NCBI RefSeq assembly: GCF_023502205.1
Contig: NZ_JAMFLG010000008.1
Span: 117,810 to 181,809, forward strand
Length of the DNA: 64,000 bases
From: Aquiflexum sp. TKW24L
GTDB taxonomy: Bacteria; Bacteroidota; Bacteroidia; Cytophagales; Cyclobacteriaceae
Direction: 5' to 3'
This document shows, piece by piece, positions 46,272 through 54,735 of the stretch. A model generated the notes under the pieces. It did not search any database and was not told the DNA's origin. It saw only the letters and a program-made list of their open reading frames with translations. The position numbers were made by a program, and so were the translations under genes. The stretch's first letter is position 1. Every line of letters begins with the position of its first letter.

Positions 46272-47232
46272 TGTCATCCGAAATTTAGCAGCGCTTGGGT
46301 TGCTTTATGCGACCAGTTCCTGCCTGTTTGAGTCTCCTTCCCCAATTGAAATCATTGATTCCCAAAAGAAATTGGTAGTCAATGGTCATATCAGCCCCGA
46401 TGCACCTTTGCTGATATCCGTGACCAATAACATCCCATTTACCACTACCATGTTAGCCTTGCAGAATATTCCGGATGCCAGAGTAGAACTGTGGGAAGGA
46501 GGCCAGAAGTTGGAGGAGGGTACGTTCCAGCCTTCAGCAACTGTCACTGTGGGCTTGCCTGAAATTGAAAAAAAGTTTCCAAATCATTTTGCTTACAGGG
46601 CCTTTTTTGCATTTGAGTCCGTGCCTGAGGCAGGTAAGTCCTATTCGCTCAAAGTCAATGCTCCCGGATATCCGGCTGTGGAAACCACGGATCGGGTCCC
46701 TGAGAATGCAGCAGAGGCACCCACATTCCGAATCCTATCCATCAACAGGGCCAATGGCCTAATCACAGTAGAAGTGGATTTAGAGCTTTTGGATGAAAAA
46801 AATTACTTCCATTTGCAGTTTTTTGTCAGGACAAACGGATTTAATGACGTTGAACAAGTTGAACAAGTCAAGGTGGTGTTGGACAACGAAGGATTGTTAA
46901 ATGTCGATAATAATGGCGTGGCCTTCGAAGGAGGACTAAATTCAGGTATTATGTATAATCCCAACGTCTTTGGATCAAAAAGCAACAAGCGAATCATCGT
47001 GTTGGAATATTTATCGGTTATTTTCTTCCCCGAGATTCAATATGAACTAAGTGCAGAACTACGGACCATCAGCAAAAGCTACTATGACTATTATGTGGCT
47101 GTAATCCAGCAAAAATATTATGGTGACTACCCTTTTGTTACTTCAATTAGGATTCCTAACAATGTGCAGGGTGGCTTGGGTAACTTTTCTGCTTTCACAT
47201 CCCGAAAATCAGGATGGTTGGATTTGAAATAA
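46255..47232 (+). CDS. DUF4249 lipoprotein, partner of the TonB receptor
   Basis: The 325-residue protein has a lipoprotein signal (NLAALGLLYATSSCLFESPS; lipobox Cys) and the DUF4249 opening KKLVVNGHISPDAPLLISVT. The domain is beta-rich, and family members occur next to TonB receptors of this STN type, suggesting an outer-membrane accessory that binds the substrate or closes the barrel. It overlaps the receptor gene by 17 bp, and this is the last gene of the locus. The function is inferred from pairing only. Confidence 0.88.
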   Translation: MEYSSNVIRNLAALGLLYATSSCLFESPSPIEIIDSQKKLVVNGHISPDAPLLISVTNNIPFTTTMLALQNIPDARVELWEGGQKLEEGTFQPSATVTVGLPEIEKKFPNHFAYRAFFAFESVPEAGKSYSLKVNAPGYPAVETTDRVPENAAEAPTFRILSINRANGLITVEVDLELLDEKNYFHLQFFVRTNGFNDVEQVEQVKVVLDNEGLLNVDNNGVAFEGGLNSGIMYNPNVFGSKSNKRIIVLEYLSVIFFPEIQYELSAELRTISKSYYDYYVAVIQQKYYGDYPFVTSIRIPNNVQGGLGNFSAFTSRKSGWLDLK

Positions 47233-47478
47233 GTAAAGGTTAATACCTCCACTTATTTGCCATAGCAACCAAACTCAGCATCATCTGCACTTCTTCCAAT
47301 TCGCCGCCGACTGTCACTAGGGCACAAAGCTTTCTAATCCAAAGGGTGCTTTGATTTCTGACCATGCCGACTCAAAAGGAAAAATAATCCAAATGCAAAC
47401 TCCGCAACTTGGTGCTGCTTTCTAGCTTATTTTTTAAATTGATCAAAACATTAACTCTACCTTCATATACATCATTCT

Positions 47479-49641
47479 ATGATAACCCAAACAGCACGGA
47501 TTGTCTGTATTTTTATTTTAGCTGGCCTCATTTCCTGCAATTCTCATGAGGAGCACGAGGACTTTGCCGATTGGCTTGTCGACGGCCAACAAAGGAAAGC
47601 CGAAATCATCCTATTGGATAATAAAGAAATCCATATGGACAATGGCCTGATCCGTAGAAGTTTTGTCCTGTCACCCAATCTCACTTGTTTTGATTTTACC
47701 AACCTGATGACAGGAGAGCAAATGCTTCGGACCGTCATGCCCGAAGCCCGGATTATCCTGAATGGTAAAACCTATCAGATCGGTGGCCTTAGCGGACAAC
47801 AAGAAAGGGGATTTTTCCGAAAAGAGTGGTTGGGCGAAATGGAGTCATCATCGGAAGATTTCCAATACCAATCCTACGAAATCGGTGAAATCACGACCCA
47901 TTTTCCTACCAAAACTGTTTTTTGGACAGGCCATAAAAAAGACGCTAACGGCAAAAAGATAAGCTTTAGCTATAGCCATCCTGATTTTGACAACCTCATT
48001 TTGAAAATCCATTACGAGCTCTTTGATGACCTTCCGCTGATGGGGAAATACCTGACATTGGAAAATGCAGGGAATGAAAGCATCCATATAAATCAGGTGG
48101 TCAATGAAATTCTCGGAATAGTGGAAGAAGAGTCTGCCGTGGTCGGCAGTACAGATAAGATGAAAAAGCCGCACCAACTGTATATCGAAAACAACTTTGC
48201 CTTCAACAACGCCATGCATGCCGAACTCAGCAGTCAGGCAACACATTGGAAGCCGGATTCAAGCTACACTTCCCAAGTCAATTATGAATTGCGGACGCCC
48301 AATATCCTTGAAGTCTATCCCGAAAGGGGGATTGGAATCGACCTGAAACCGGGAGAAAATTTCCAGTCTATCCGTACTTATGAATTGGTTTTGGACAGTT
48401 ATGACAGGGAAAGAAATGGTCTGGCAAGGAGGAAAATGTACCGGGCTTTGGCACCTTGGACTTTGCAAAATCCCATTTTTATGCATTTGGTGAGCAAAAA
48501 CGACGGGGAAGTCAAGACTGCCATTGACCAATGTGTAGCCACGGGATATGAGGCTTTGATTCTGAGTTTTGGAAGCCATATCAACATGGAGGATATTTCT
48601 CCTGAAAATATGAGCCGATGGAAAACCCTTGCGGATTATGCCCATCAAAAAGGGATCAAAATCGGTGGCTATTCGCTGTTTAGCTCCCGCAAAATAAGCG
48701 ATGAACACGATGTCATCAGTCCAATCACTGGCAAGCCTGGCGGGGCTTTTTTTGGAAATGCCCCTTGTATGGCAAGCGAATGGGGTCTCGATTACCTTGA
48801 CAAGCTCCGGTTTTTCTTTGAAAACACCGGTTTCGATATTTTTGAAAATGACGGACCTTATCCCGGGGACGTCTGTGCCTCTACTTCCCATCCTGGTCAC
48901 GAGGGTCTGCATGATTCACAGTGGGTACAGATCAATCTCCAAAAGGGACTTTACCAATGGATGAATGCCCGCGGAATCTATATCAATGCGCCGGATTGGT
49001 ACTTTTTGGATGGGACACACAAGATCGCTTTGGGCTATCGGGAGGTGAATTTTTCCCTGCCAAGAGAAAGGCAAAAAATCCTAAACAGGCAAAATATTCA
49101 TGACGGAACTTGGGAGAAAACACCCTCGATGGGCTGGGGTTTTGTACCCTTAACTGCATATCATGGCGGAGGAGCCGATGCGGTATTGGAACCGCTTAGT
49201 GAGCATCTTGAAGATTACAGGCAATTGATGATGCAATATTATGGTGCAGGTGTACAGGCTTGCTACCGTGGTCCTAGATTGTACGACACCGAGGAAACAA
49301 AAGCAATGGTCATCTCTGTCATTGATTGGTACAAAAAATACAGAGATATCCTCAATGCAGACATCATCCGACTCCGACGTGCAGACGGAAGGGATTGGGA
49401 TGGGTGGATGCACGTCGATCCAAAAGGGAAAGAAAAAGCCCTCATCATGCTGTTCAATCCCACTCAGGAAGATATCGGAAGAGTACTGGAAATACCTCTA
49501 TATTATATTGGGGAAAAAAATCAGGTCACAGTAAATGTGGAAGGGGAAAAAGCAACTAATTATAAATTGACTCAAAAGCAGGAACTCATCATAAACGTTA
49601 CCATCCCTGCAGATAGCTTTACATGGTTGGTAATAAAGTAA
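47479..49641 (+). CDS. lipoprotein alpha-galactosidase-like glycosidase (clan GH-D type)
   Basis: The 720-residue protein has a lipoprotein signal (IVCIFILAGLISCNSHEE). The N-terminal half is a beta-sandwich (about 40-310). The C-terminal half is a (beta/alpha)8-like barrel with EALILSFGSHINMEDISPEN, ADYAHQKGIKIGGYSLFSSR, FDIFENDGPYPGDVC (acidic candidate catalytic segment) and GIYINAPDWYFLDGTHKIAL. This layout resembles GH36/GH27-like enzymes of clan GH-D, though I could not match it to one family. It would act on a galacto- or other alpha-linked glycan at the cell surface. No polysaccharide-utilisation partners (SusCD) flank it. Confidence 0.65.
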   Translation: MITQTARIVCIFILAGLISCNSHEEHEDFADWLVDGQQRKAEIILLDNKEIHMDNGLIRRSFVLSPNLTCFDFTNLMTGEQMLRTVMPEARIILNGKTYQIGGLSGQQERGFFRKEWLGEMESSSEDFQYQSYEIGEITTHFPTKTVFWTGHKKDANGKKISFSYSHPDFDNLILKIHYELFDDLPLMGKYLTLENAGNESIHINQVVNEILGIVEEESAVVGSTDKMKKPHQLYIENNFAFNNAMHAELSSQATHWKPDSSYTSQVNYELRTPNILEVYPERGIGIDLKPGENFQSIRTYELVLDSYDRERNGLARRKMYRALAPWTLQNPIFMHLVSKNDGEVKTAIDQCVATGYEALILSFGSHINMEDISPENMSRWKTLADYAHQKGIKIGGYSLFSSRKISDEHDVISPITGKPGGAFFGNAPCMASEWGLDYLDKLRFFFENTGFDIFENDGPYPGDVCASTSHPGHEGLHDSQWVQINLQKGLYQWMNARGIYINAPDWYFLDGTHKIALGYREVNFSLPRERQKILNRQNIHDGTWEKTPSMGWGFVPLTAYHGGGADAVLEPLSEHLEDYRQLMMQYYGAGVQACYRGPRLYDTEETKAMVISVIDWYKKYRDILNADIIRLRRADGRDWDGWMHVDPKGKEKALIMLFNPTQEDIGRVLEIPLYYIGEKNQVTVNVEGEKATNYKLTQKQELIINVTIPADSFTWLVIK

Positions 49642-49758
49642 AACAGAATTTTTTAAGGGGTAAAAAATGATAAATATCACCTACAACAGTGCTTAATATC
49701 ACTTTTAAAGGCTCAAATAAGAATGAGATTTGATTAAGAAAATCAAAGAATCTATACT

Positions 49759-50469
49759 ATGATTCACTATAAAAAAAAATATTCCCAGCTGATCTGGCTT
49801 GTGCCTGTGGGGATGATGTTCATTGTTTTTAGCTTTAACAGTTCTAAAAGTACGCTTGAATCCGAAGAAATACCAAGAGAACAATTTCTGGACTTTTTAC
49901 TAGACGGTAACGATAGGTTTACCAAGAAAAATCCGGTTCATTTTGGACAAAACAAGATGAGAACTAATAACCATAATCAAGGTCAACACCCAGGTGCCGC
50001 GATCATAAGTTGTGCAGATTCAAGGGTGTCCCCTGAGTTGGTTTTTGATCAGGGTTTGGGAGATTTGTTTGTTATCAGAAATGCAGGAAATATTGTTGGT
50101 GCAAATGAAATCGGAAGCGTGGAATTTGCCATTGAATACCTTGGGGTTCCATTGGTGATTATTTTAGGACATACCAACTGTGGGGCAATCGGCGCATTTG
50201 TGGAGCATGACCATGACCATTCCCATATTTATCCTGAAAACATTCAAAAAATCATTGACTTTATAGATGCTGAGGAAGAAGAAAAAGCTCTCATAAGAAC
50301 CTCCCCTAATTTTTTTGAAAAAGCTGTAGAAGCCAATGTTTTGCATGGAATCCATGCGCTCAAAGCATCGATTCCATCGATAGATTCTCTTATCAACAAT
50401 GGTAAACTGAGAGTGGTCGGTGCAGTTTATAATATGGAATCGGGAAAGGTGAAAATCTTAGAAGAATAA
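49759..50469 (+). CDS. exported beta-class carbonic anhydrase
   Basis: The 236-residue protein has an N-terminal hydrophobic anchor or signal (IWLVPVGMMFIVFSFN), then the beta-CA core. AIISCADSRVSPELVFDQ gives the zinc Cys and catalytic Asp-Arg dyad; LGHTNCGAIGAF gives the zinc His and second Cys. NAGNIVGANEIGSVEFAI is a conserved block. It interconverts CO2 and bicarbonate, probably in the periplasm given the N-terminus. It lies upstream of two PPK2 genes with a 107-bp gap; no functional link is evident. Confidence 0.9.
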   Translation: MIHYKKKYSQLIWLVPVGMMFIVFSFNSSKSTLESEEIPREQFLDFLLDGNDRFTKKNPVHFGQNKMRTNNHNQGQHPGAAIISCADSRVSPELVFDQGLGDLFVIRNAGNIVGANEIGSVEFAIEYLGVPLVIILGHTNCGAIGAFVEHDHDHSHIYPENIQKIIDFIDAEEEEKALIRTSPNFFEKAVEANVLHGIHALKASIPSIDSLINNGKLRVVGAVYNMESGKVKILEE

Positions 50470-50576
50470 ATATTTTTTTATGAATATTTTTTTGGTTCTG
50501 GAAGAATAAAGGATGAAATACTTGGAAATCCCAATCATTATCACAAATTTTAGTTATAATTTTTAAACAATTTCCA

Positions 50577-51422
50577 ATGTTTTCAGCCGAACAATTAGAA
50601 AATATCAAAACCAGAAAAGAACTGGTGGCCTTGTCTAAAATTGAAGGGATCAACCTAAAGAAATCCATCAAACGGGCAAAATATGAAGAAGACTTGAAGC
50701 TTCTTCAGACTGAACTTGCTCTCCTTCAGGAGCACATTGAGAAAAAAAACCTTCGGGTTGCTGTGATCTTCGAAGGCCGAGATGCAGCCGGAAAAGGAGG
50801 TTCCATCAAGCGCTTTGTAGAATTCCTCAATCCAAATTCTACCGGTGTTGTTGCGCTAAGCAAACCTACGGATGTCGAAAGGGGACAATGGTACTTTCAG
50901 AGGTACATTGAGGAACTTCCCAACAGTGGACAAATCAAATTTTTTGACAGGAGCTGGTACAACCGGGCCGTTGTGGAGCCTGTGATGGGATTTTGCTCCG
51001 AGAAACAATATGAAACATTTATGAAGCAGGTTCCCAATTTTGAACACATGCTCTATGAAGATGGTATCATAGTGATCAAATTCTGGTTTGATATCAGCAG
51101 AGATGAGCAGCAGAAGCGGTTTGATGCCCGACTTGGCAATCCGCTCAAGGAATGGAAATTCAGTCCTGTGGACCTCAAAGGTCAAGAACTTTGGGACGAA
51201 TTGACTGAGTACAAAGAAATGATGTTTACCGAGACCCACACTTCCTATTGCCCATGGGTAATAGTGGAAACCAACGACAAGGAAGAAGCCAGACTGGAAA
51301 GTTTACGATATGTATTGTCAAGGTTCAAATATCCCCGCAAAGGCAAAACCAAAGCCAATCTGAAGAATGACCCAAATGTGATTTTTAAATATTTCCGTAA
51401 GAACCAAAAATTTGACCTTTAA
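50577..51422 (+). CDS. ppk2: polyphosphate kinase 2 (PPK2)
   Basis: The 281-residue protein has VAVIFEGRDAAGKGGSIKRF (Walker A), GQWYFQRYIEELPNSGQIKF and FFDRSWYNRAVVEPVMGFCS (Walker B and lid), then VIVKFWF-like and DLKGQELWDEL blocks: the full class I PPK2 signature. It uses polyphosphate to make GTP/ATP from nucleoside diphosphates, or the reverse, in the cytoplasm. A paralogous gene follows with TAATG overlap, so they are co-translated. The pair ends at a strong terminator. Confidence 0.93.
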   Translation: MFSAEQLENIKTRKELVALSKIEGINLKKSIKRAKYEEDLKLLQTELALLQEHIEKKNLRVAVIFEGRDAAGKGGSIKRFVEFLNPNSTGVVALSKPTDVERGQWYFQRYIEELPNSGQIKFFDRSWYNRAVVEPVMGFCSEKQYETFMKQVPNFEHMLYEDGIIVIKFWFDISRDEQQKRFDARLGNPLKEWKFSPVDLKGQELWDELTEYKEMMFTETHTSYCPWVIVETNDKEEARLESLRYVLSRFKYPRKGKTKANLKNDPNVIFKYFRKNQKFDL

Positions 51423-52198
51423 TGACCATGGTACTTTCAAAAGAAGATGTAGAGGTATTGAACTCTAAAATTGGCATCAAACACTTGTTGGCCAATAAAA
51501 AAATCAATCTGGAAAAAGTCTTGAAAGCAACCCGCCATGAACTCAAATTGAGGGAGATCCAATCGGAGTTGGTCAGACTGCAGCTTTGGGTCATTGCAAA
51601 TGGCAAAAAGGTGGTCGTTTTATTTCATGGTGGTGATTCATCAGAGAAAAGTACGGTTATCCGTAAGATTTTTTCACACAACAATCCAAGGCATTACAGG
51701 ATAGAAGTAAATCTTCCGGAGAAAAATGAGTTGGGTAACGACGAATATTATTTTAAAAAGTTTGTAGAAAAATTGCCCCAGGCAGGGGAAATAGTGTTGT
51801 GGGATAGAAGCTGGTACAATAGGGCGCTTTTTGAACCCATCCTCGGAATGTGTACCAATGAAGAATATGACCAATTCATGGAGCAAGTCAATAATTTTGA
51901 CAAAATGATGGTTGATTCGGGAATCATATTGGTCAAATTCTATTTTACGGTCAGTCCTGATGAGCAGGCAGACCGATACAAAGAATTGAAAAAATCTCCT
52001 CTGACAAGGTGGAAAACGGAACATTGGCTCAAAGATTCGCCTAAAATATGGAAGAAATACATCAAATTGAAGGAAGCTATGTTTGAAAAAACCAGTACAG
52101 ACTATGCCCCTTGGATCGAAATAGACAAGGATACCAGGGAAGAGGAACTCATCGCTGCTGCGGAACATTTGCTGAGTAGTATACCTTACAAAGAATAA
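51422..52198 (+). CDS. second PPK2-like protein with degenerate Walker A
   Basis: The 258-residue protein is a clear PPK2 paralogue: DEYYFKKFVEKLPQAGEIVL and WDRSWYNRALFEPILGMCTN match the Walker B/lid region of the gene before it. Where the partner has GRDAAGKGG, it has HGGDSSEKST, so the glycine after AA is a Glu and the P-loop is altered while Lys and Ser/Thr remain. It may bind nucleotide weakly or act as a regulatory partner in a hetero-oligomer. Its ATG overlaps the previous TAA by one base. Its 3' end overlaps the convergent membrane-protein gene by 13 bp. Confidence 0.88.
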   Translation: MTMVLSKEDVEVLNSKIGIKHLLANKKINLEKVLKATRHELKLREIQSELVRLQLWVIANGKKVVVLFHGGDSSEKSTVIRKIFSHNNPRHYRIEVNLPEKNELGNDEYYFKKFVEKLPQAGEIVLWDRSWYNRALFEPILGMCTNEEYDQFMEQVNNFDKMMVDSGIILVKFYFTVSPDEQADRYKELKKSPLTRWKTEHWLKDSPKIWKKYIKLKEAMFEKTSTDYAPWIEIDKDTREEELIAAAEHLLSSIPYKE

Positions 52199-52813
52199 TT
52201 CACCAAACAATTGGAAAGGGTGGTAATCTCAGAAATTACTACCCGTTTTTTTTTCTTACCCACTTTTGATTGGGCAACAACAATCAACACAAGTCCACCC
52301 AATAATCCCACAATCGCAAAAAAGAACTTGAGCTTGACCATGGTTTCAAAGAATAGCATGTCCCCTACAAATCCCTGTTGGATCCATTGTGTCAGCCTGA
52401 TATTTTCGCTGATATCAAAAATCAGAGCAAGAAACTGAAATGCCGCTAGGAAAAGCAGTAAGTTTTTGTGGAATTGGAATTTGTTAGGATAATGATGCTT
52501 CAATTCTAGGACTTGGAAATTTTTCCTTGCCCATAAGCAAAGGATAAAAATGGTTGGAAACAAAGTTGACATAAAGAGGTAATCCAACTTCAGCTGTTGC
52601 AGGACAAATGCCTTTTGTGCCGGTTCGCCCCAAGATGCAATCAACCCCTTCAGCCTTTCGGCACTCCCCGGAAGCTCAAATTCCATCACATTGAATTTCA
52701 ACCCTGTGGCAGCTTCAAATTGGAATTGGTGGTACCTCATCAACCCAAACGCGATGAAAGTAAGCAGAAGGAAAATGAAGAAGGAAAATGAAGAAGGAAT
52801 ATTTCAGTTTCAT
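52186..52813 (-). pseudogene. four-helix membrane protein gene disrupted by a 13-bp tandem duplication
   Basis: An intact frame of 185 residues (from 52743) has about three membrane helices (LFMSTLFPTIFILCLWA, LLLFLAAFQFLALIFDI, FFAIVGLLGGLVLIVV). The missing first helix is encoded just upstream: from the ATG at 52813, MKLKYSFFIFLLLTFIAFGL would read straight into the frame if one of two exact copies of GAAGGAAAATGAA (plus strand 52767-52779 and 52780-52792) were removed. The duplication shifts frame and ends translation early. With one copy the protein is 204 residues. A few internal starts (52743 TTG, 52740 ATG) could still give a shortened product. The C-terminal KKKKRVVISEITTLSNCL is encoded within the terminator of the opposite operon. 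The family is not recognised. Confidence 0.8.
52218..52254 (+). terminator. strong rho-independent terminator of the PPK2 pair
   Basis: GGGTGGTAAT (52218-52227) pairs with ATTACTACCC (52235-52244) with one wobble pair, followed by G and nine T. It lies 20 bp after the second PPK2 stop. It also lies inside the 3' coding end of the opposite-strand membrane gene, whose last residues it encodes. Confidence 0.8.
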
Positions 52814-52856
52814 ATACGCTTAGGGTTATCATGGTACATTTCTCTCCGGATATCTT

Positions 52857-53164
52857 CTTTTTTCTGCGGCCTTCTTCGAAATCTGCGGGATATATTTGAA
52901 TCACTTTTCTCTAATGTAGGAATGCTAATTTAAAGGCTCCCGCAGATCTGCTCGGACTATATGTGAGTACTTACCTTGCAATTGTCAAAGTCATCCTATT
53001 TTATGGTAAGGTGGATACATCAGCTGTGACGTAGAAACTACAAATCAAGAAGATTATTTACCTTTTCGAAATGGAATCATATGGCTTATTTTTTTTCTGC
53101 GTAGTTCTGCGAAATCTGCGAGAAAATAATTTTTCAAAGTCTCCCACAGACTGGCACAGACAGG
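52857..53164. repeat. two copies of a TTCTGCG/CTCCCGCAGA dispersed repeat in a 400-bp gap
   Basis: Copy A (52857-52955) has TTTCTGCGGCC, GAAATCTGCGGGATA and later GCTCCCGCAGATCTGC. Copy B (53090-53164) has TTTCTGCGTAG, GAAATCTGCGAGA and TCTCCCACAGACTGGC. In each, the first part can pair with the second (for example AATCTGCGGGA with TCCCGCAGAT), so each could fold into a hairpin. This type of sequence is a common intergenic repeat. The gap between the membrane gene and pyruvate kinase holds nothing else I recognise. Confidence 0.65.
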
Positions 53165-53214
53165 AAAGAAGAGGTGCAATCTATTTTTAACTGCCAAGTA
53201 GGTCAATTGGAAAA

Positions 53215-54684
53215 TTAAGAATTCAAAAACCGCTCTGCAATTTTGAGTTGACGGAAACGGAATCTTTTCTTTACCCGATGTTCAGCGCTTCTTTGCAGGA
53301 TGTCTTTGAGGGTTTCCATCACTTCGATTGTGTGGTCACCTTTATTGACCATGACACACTCTGCGTTGGCAGCTTGACCGGCATCTGTGATTTCTGATCG
53401 GGTGGCCATACCGGATTTGTTGAGACTTTCGAGTACTTGGGTTGCCCAAACAACGGGCACATGGGCAGCTTCACAGATCCACAGGATTTCCTCCTGTATT
53501 TCTCCCATTCTCTCAAATCCAATCTCCACAGCGAGGTCACCGCGAGCGATCATTACCCCAAAAGCCCTTTGTTTCATACCTTCAATTAGCAGTGAGGGTA
53601 AATTGCTTACTGCTTCGGGTGTCTCTATTTTAAGGATCACATGGGGAGGATTGTCCGAAATCGCCTTTAGCTCAGACTGGAGGTTGCTGATATCTAAGGC
53701 TGTCCTTACAAAAGAATACCCTACCAAATCCGCATTTTCACAGATAAATGGCAGGCAAGCTTTGTCGAAGTCTGTAAGAGATGGAATCTCAATCATAGTA
53801 TCTGGAAAGTTGATTCCTTTCTCAGCTTTGATCCTGCTTTTTTCGGAAGAGATCCGTGTTATTCTGATTCCGGCCTTATCTGATTTGGTTTTTTCGACAA
53901 TTGCTCTTATCACCCCGTCATCAATGTAGACACGATTACCTTTTTTGAGGAAGGAAATAATTCCTGGCACATTTGGGCTAATGACGATATCGTCTTTGGC
54001 AAATCCTTTTCCATCCTCTGCCATCCAGATGAGGTCACCTTCTTTCACTTGGACTTTCCCTTTGTCCTTTCCTTTTCCGAGTAGAACTGTGCGGATTTTG
54101 GGACCGGCCATGTCCATGTATATTTTACAATCAATCCCAGTTTGCTTACTTGCCTTCCGGAGTTTGTTGATCATCTTGGACCAAGTCGCCTCATCATCAT
54201 GGGCGCAGTTGATCCGGGCTACATTCATGCCGTTTTCAAGCAAACTTTTGATCACAGCATAACTATCCGCAAATCCAGAGTCAAACGTGACCATCAAAGA
54301 TGGAATGCTGGGAATGGTTTTGTTCCCAAAAAGTAAATGGCTCTTCTCATCTATTTTCTTTTTGCTGAATGAAAAATCGCAGATGTCTATGTTTTCTACA
54401 GGTATAGTTTCCCCCAACCGCTCCAAAATTGCCTGTACTTGTCTTCTGACGTGACTTTCGCTACTGGCAAGAGAGGACAAGCCATGGACATGGAGAGCAT
54501 CTTGAAGCACGCGTAAATCCCTGTTTCGGACACTCAGGTATTCCACCATATTTTTGGCAGCTTCCTTTTGATCCTTGTGTAAGCTTGCAATGATTCCGGA
54601 CTTATGGACAACATCGGCGGCCATAGATTTTTCTAAAGAAATGAGTTCATTTTTGATGAATTCAAGAGATTCTGAACCAGTCAT
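53215..54684 (-). CDS. atypical pyruvate kinase with N-terminal helical domain and no C-terminal domain
   Basis: The 489-residue protein has an N-terminal helical region (about 1-125; VRNRDLRVLQDALHVHGLSS and ASSESHVRRQVQAIL) known from a distinct proteobacterial/Bacteroidota pyruvate-kinase-like group. The catalytic barrel follows: LMVTFDSGFADSYAVIKSLL, GMNVARINCAHDD, MDMAGPKIRTVLLG, VILKIETPEAVSNLPSLL (catalytic Lys-Glu), GVMIARGDLAVEIGFERMGE, VVWATQVLESLNKSGMATRS. The usual C-terminal allosteric domain is absent. It may make ATP and pyruvate from PEP and ADP without effector control. Divergence suggests a variant role. Confidence 0.85.
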   Translation of the reverse strand: MTGSESLEFIKNELISLEKSMAADVVHKSGIIASLHKDQKEAAKNMVEYLSVRNRDLRVLQDALHVHGLSSLASSESHVRRQVQAILERLGETIPVENIDICDFSFSKKKIDEKSHLLFGNKTIPSIPSLMVTFDSGFADSYAVIKSLLENGMNVARINCAHDDEATWSKMINKLRKASKQTGIDCKIYMDMAGPKIRTVLLGKGKDKGKVQVKEGDLIWMAEDGKGFAKDDIVISPNVPGIISFLKKGNRVYIDDGVIRAIVEKTKSDKAGIRITRISSEKSRIKAEKGINFPDTMIEIPSLTDFDKACLPFICENADLVGYSFVRTALDISNLQSELKAISDNPPHVILKIETPEAVSNLPSLLIEGMKQRAFGVMIARGDLAVEIGFERMGEIQEEILWICEAAHVPVVWATQVLESLNKSGMATRSEITDAGQAANAECVMVNKGDHTIEVMETLKDILQRSAEHRVKKRFRFRQLKIAERFLNS

Positions 54685-54735
54685 TTGGCAGGGGTTTATT
54701 ATCTAAATCTAATGTTAAAAATTCAGGTTTTCGAA

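Noticed and set aside
47240..47365. 41-codon minus-strand frame (MVRNQSTLWIRKLCALVTVG...) in the gap before the GH-D-like gene
   Set aside because: It reads somewhat like protein but has no recognisable family, no clear start context and is short; it may be a remnant. Not called without a homology search.
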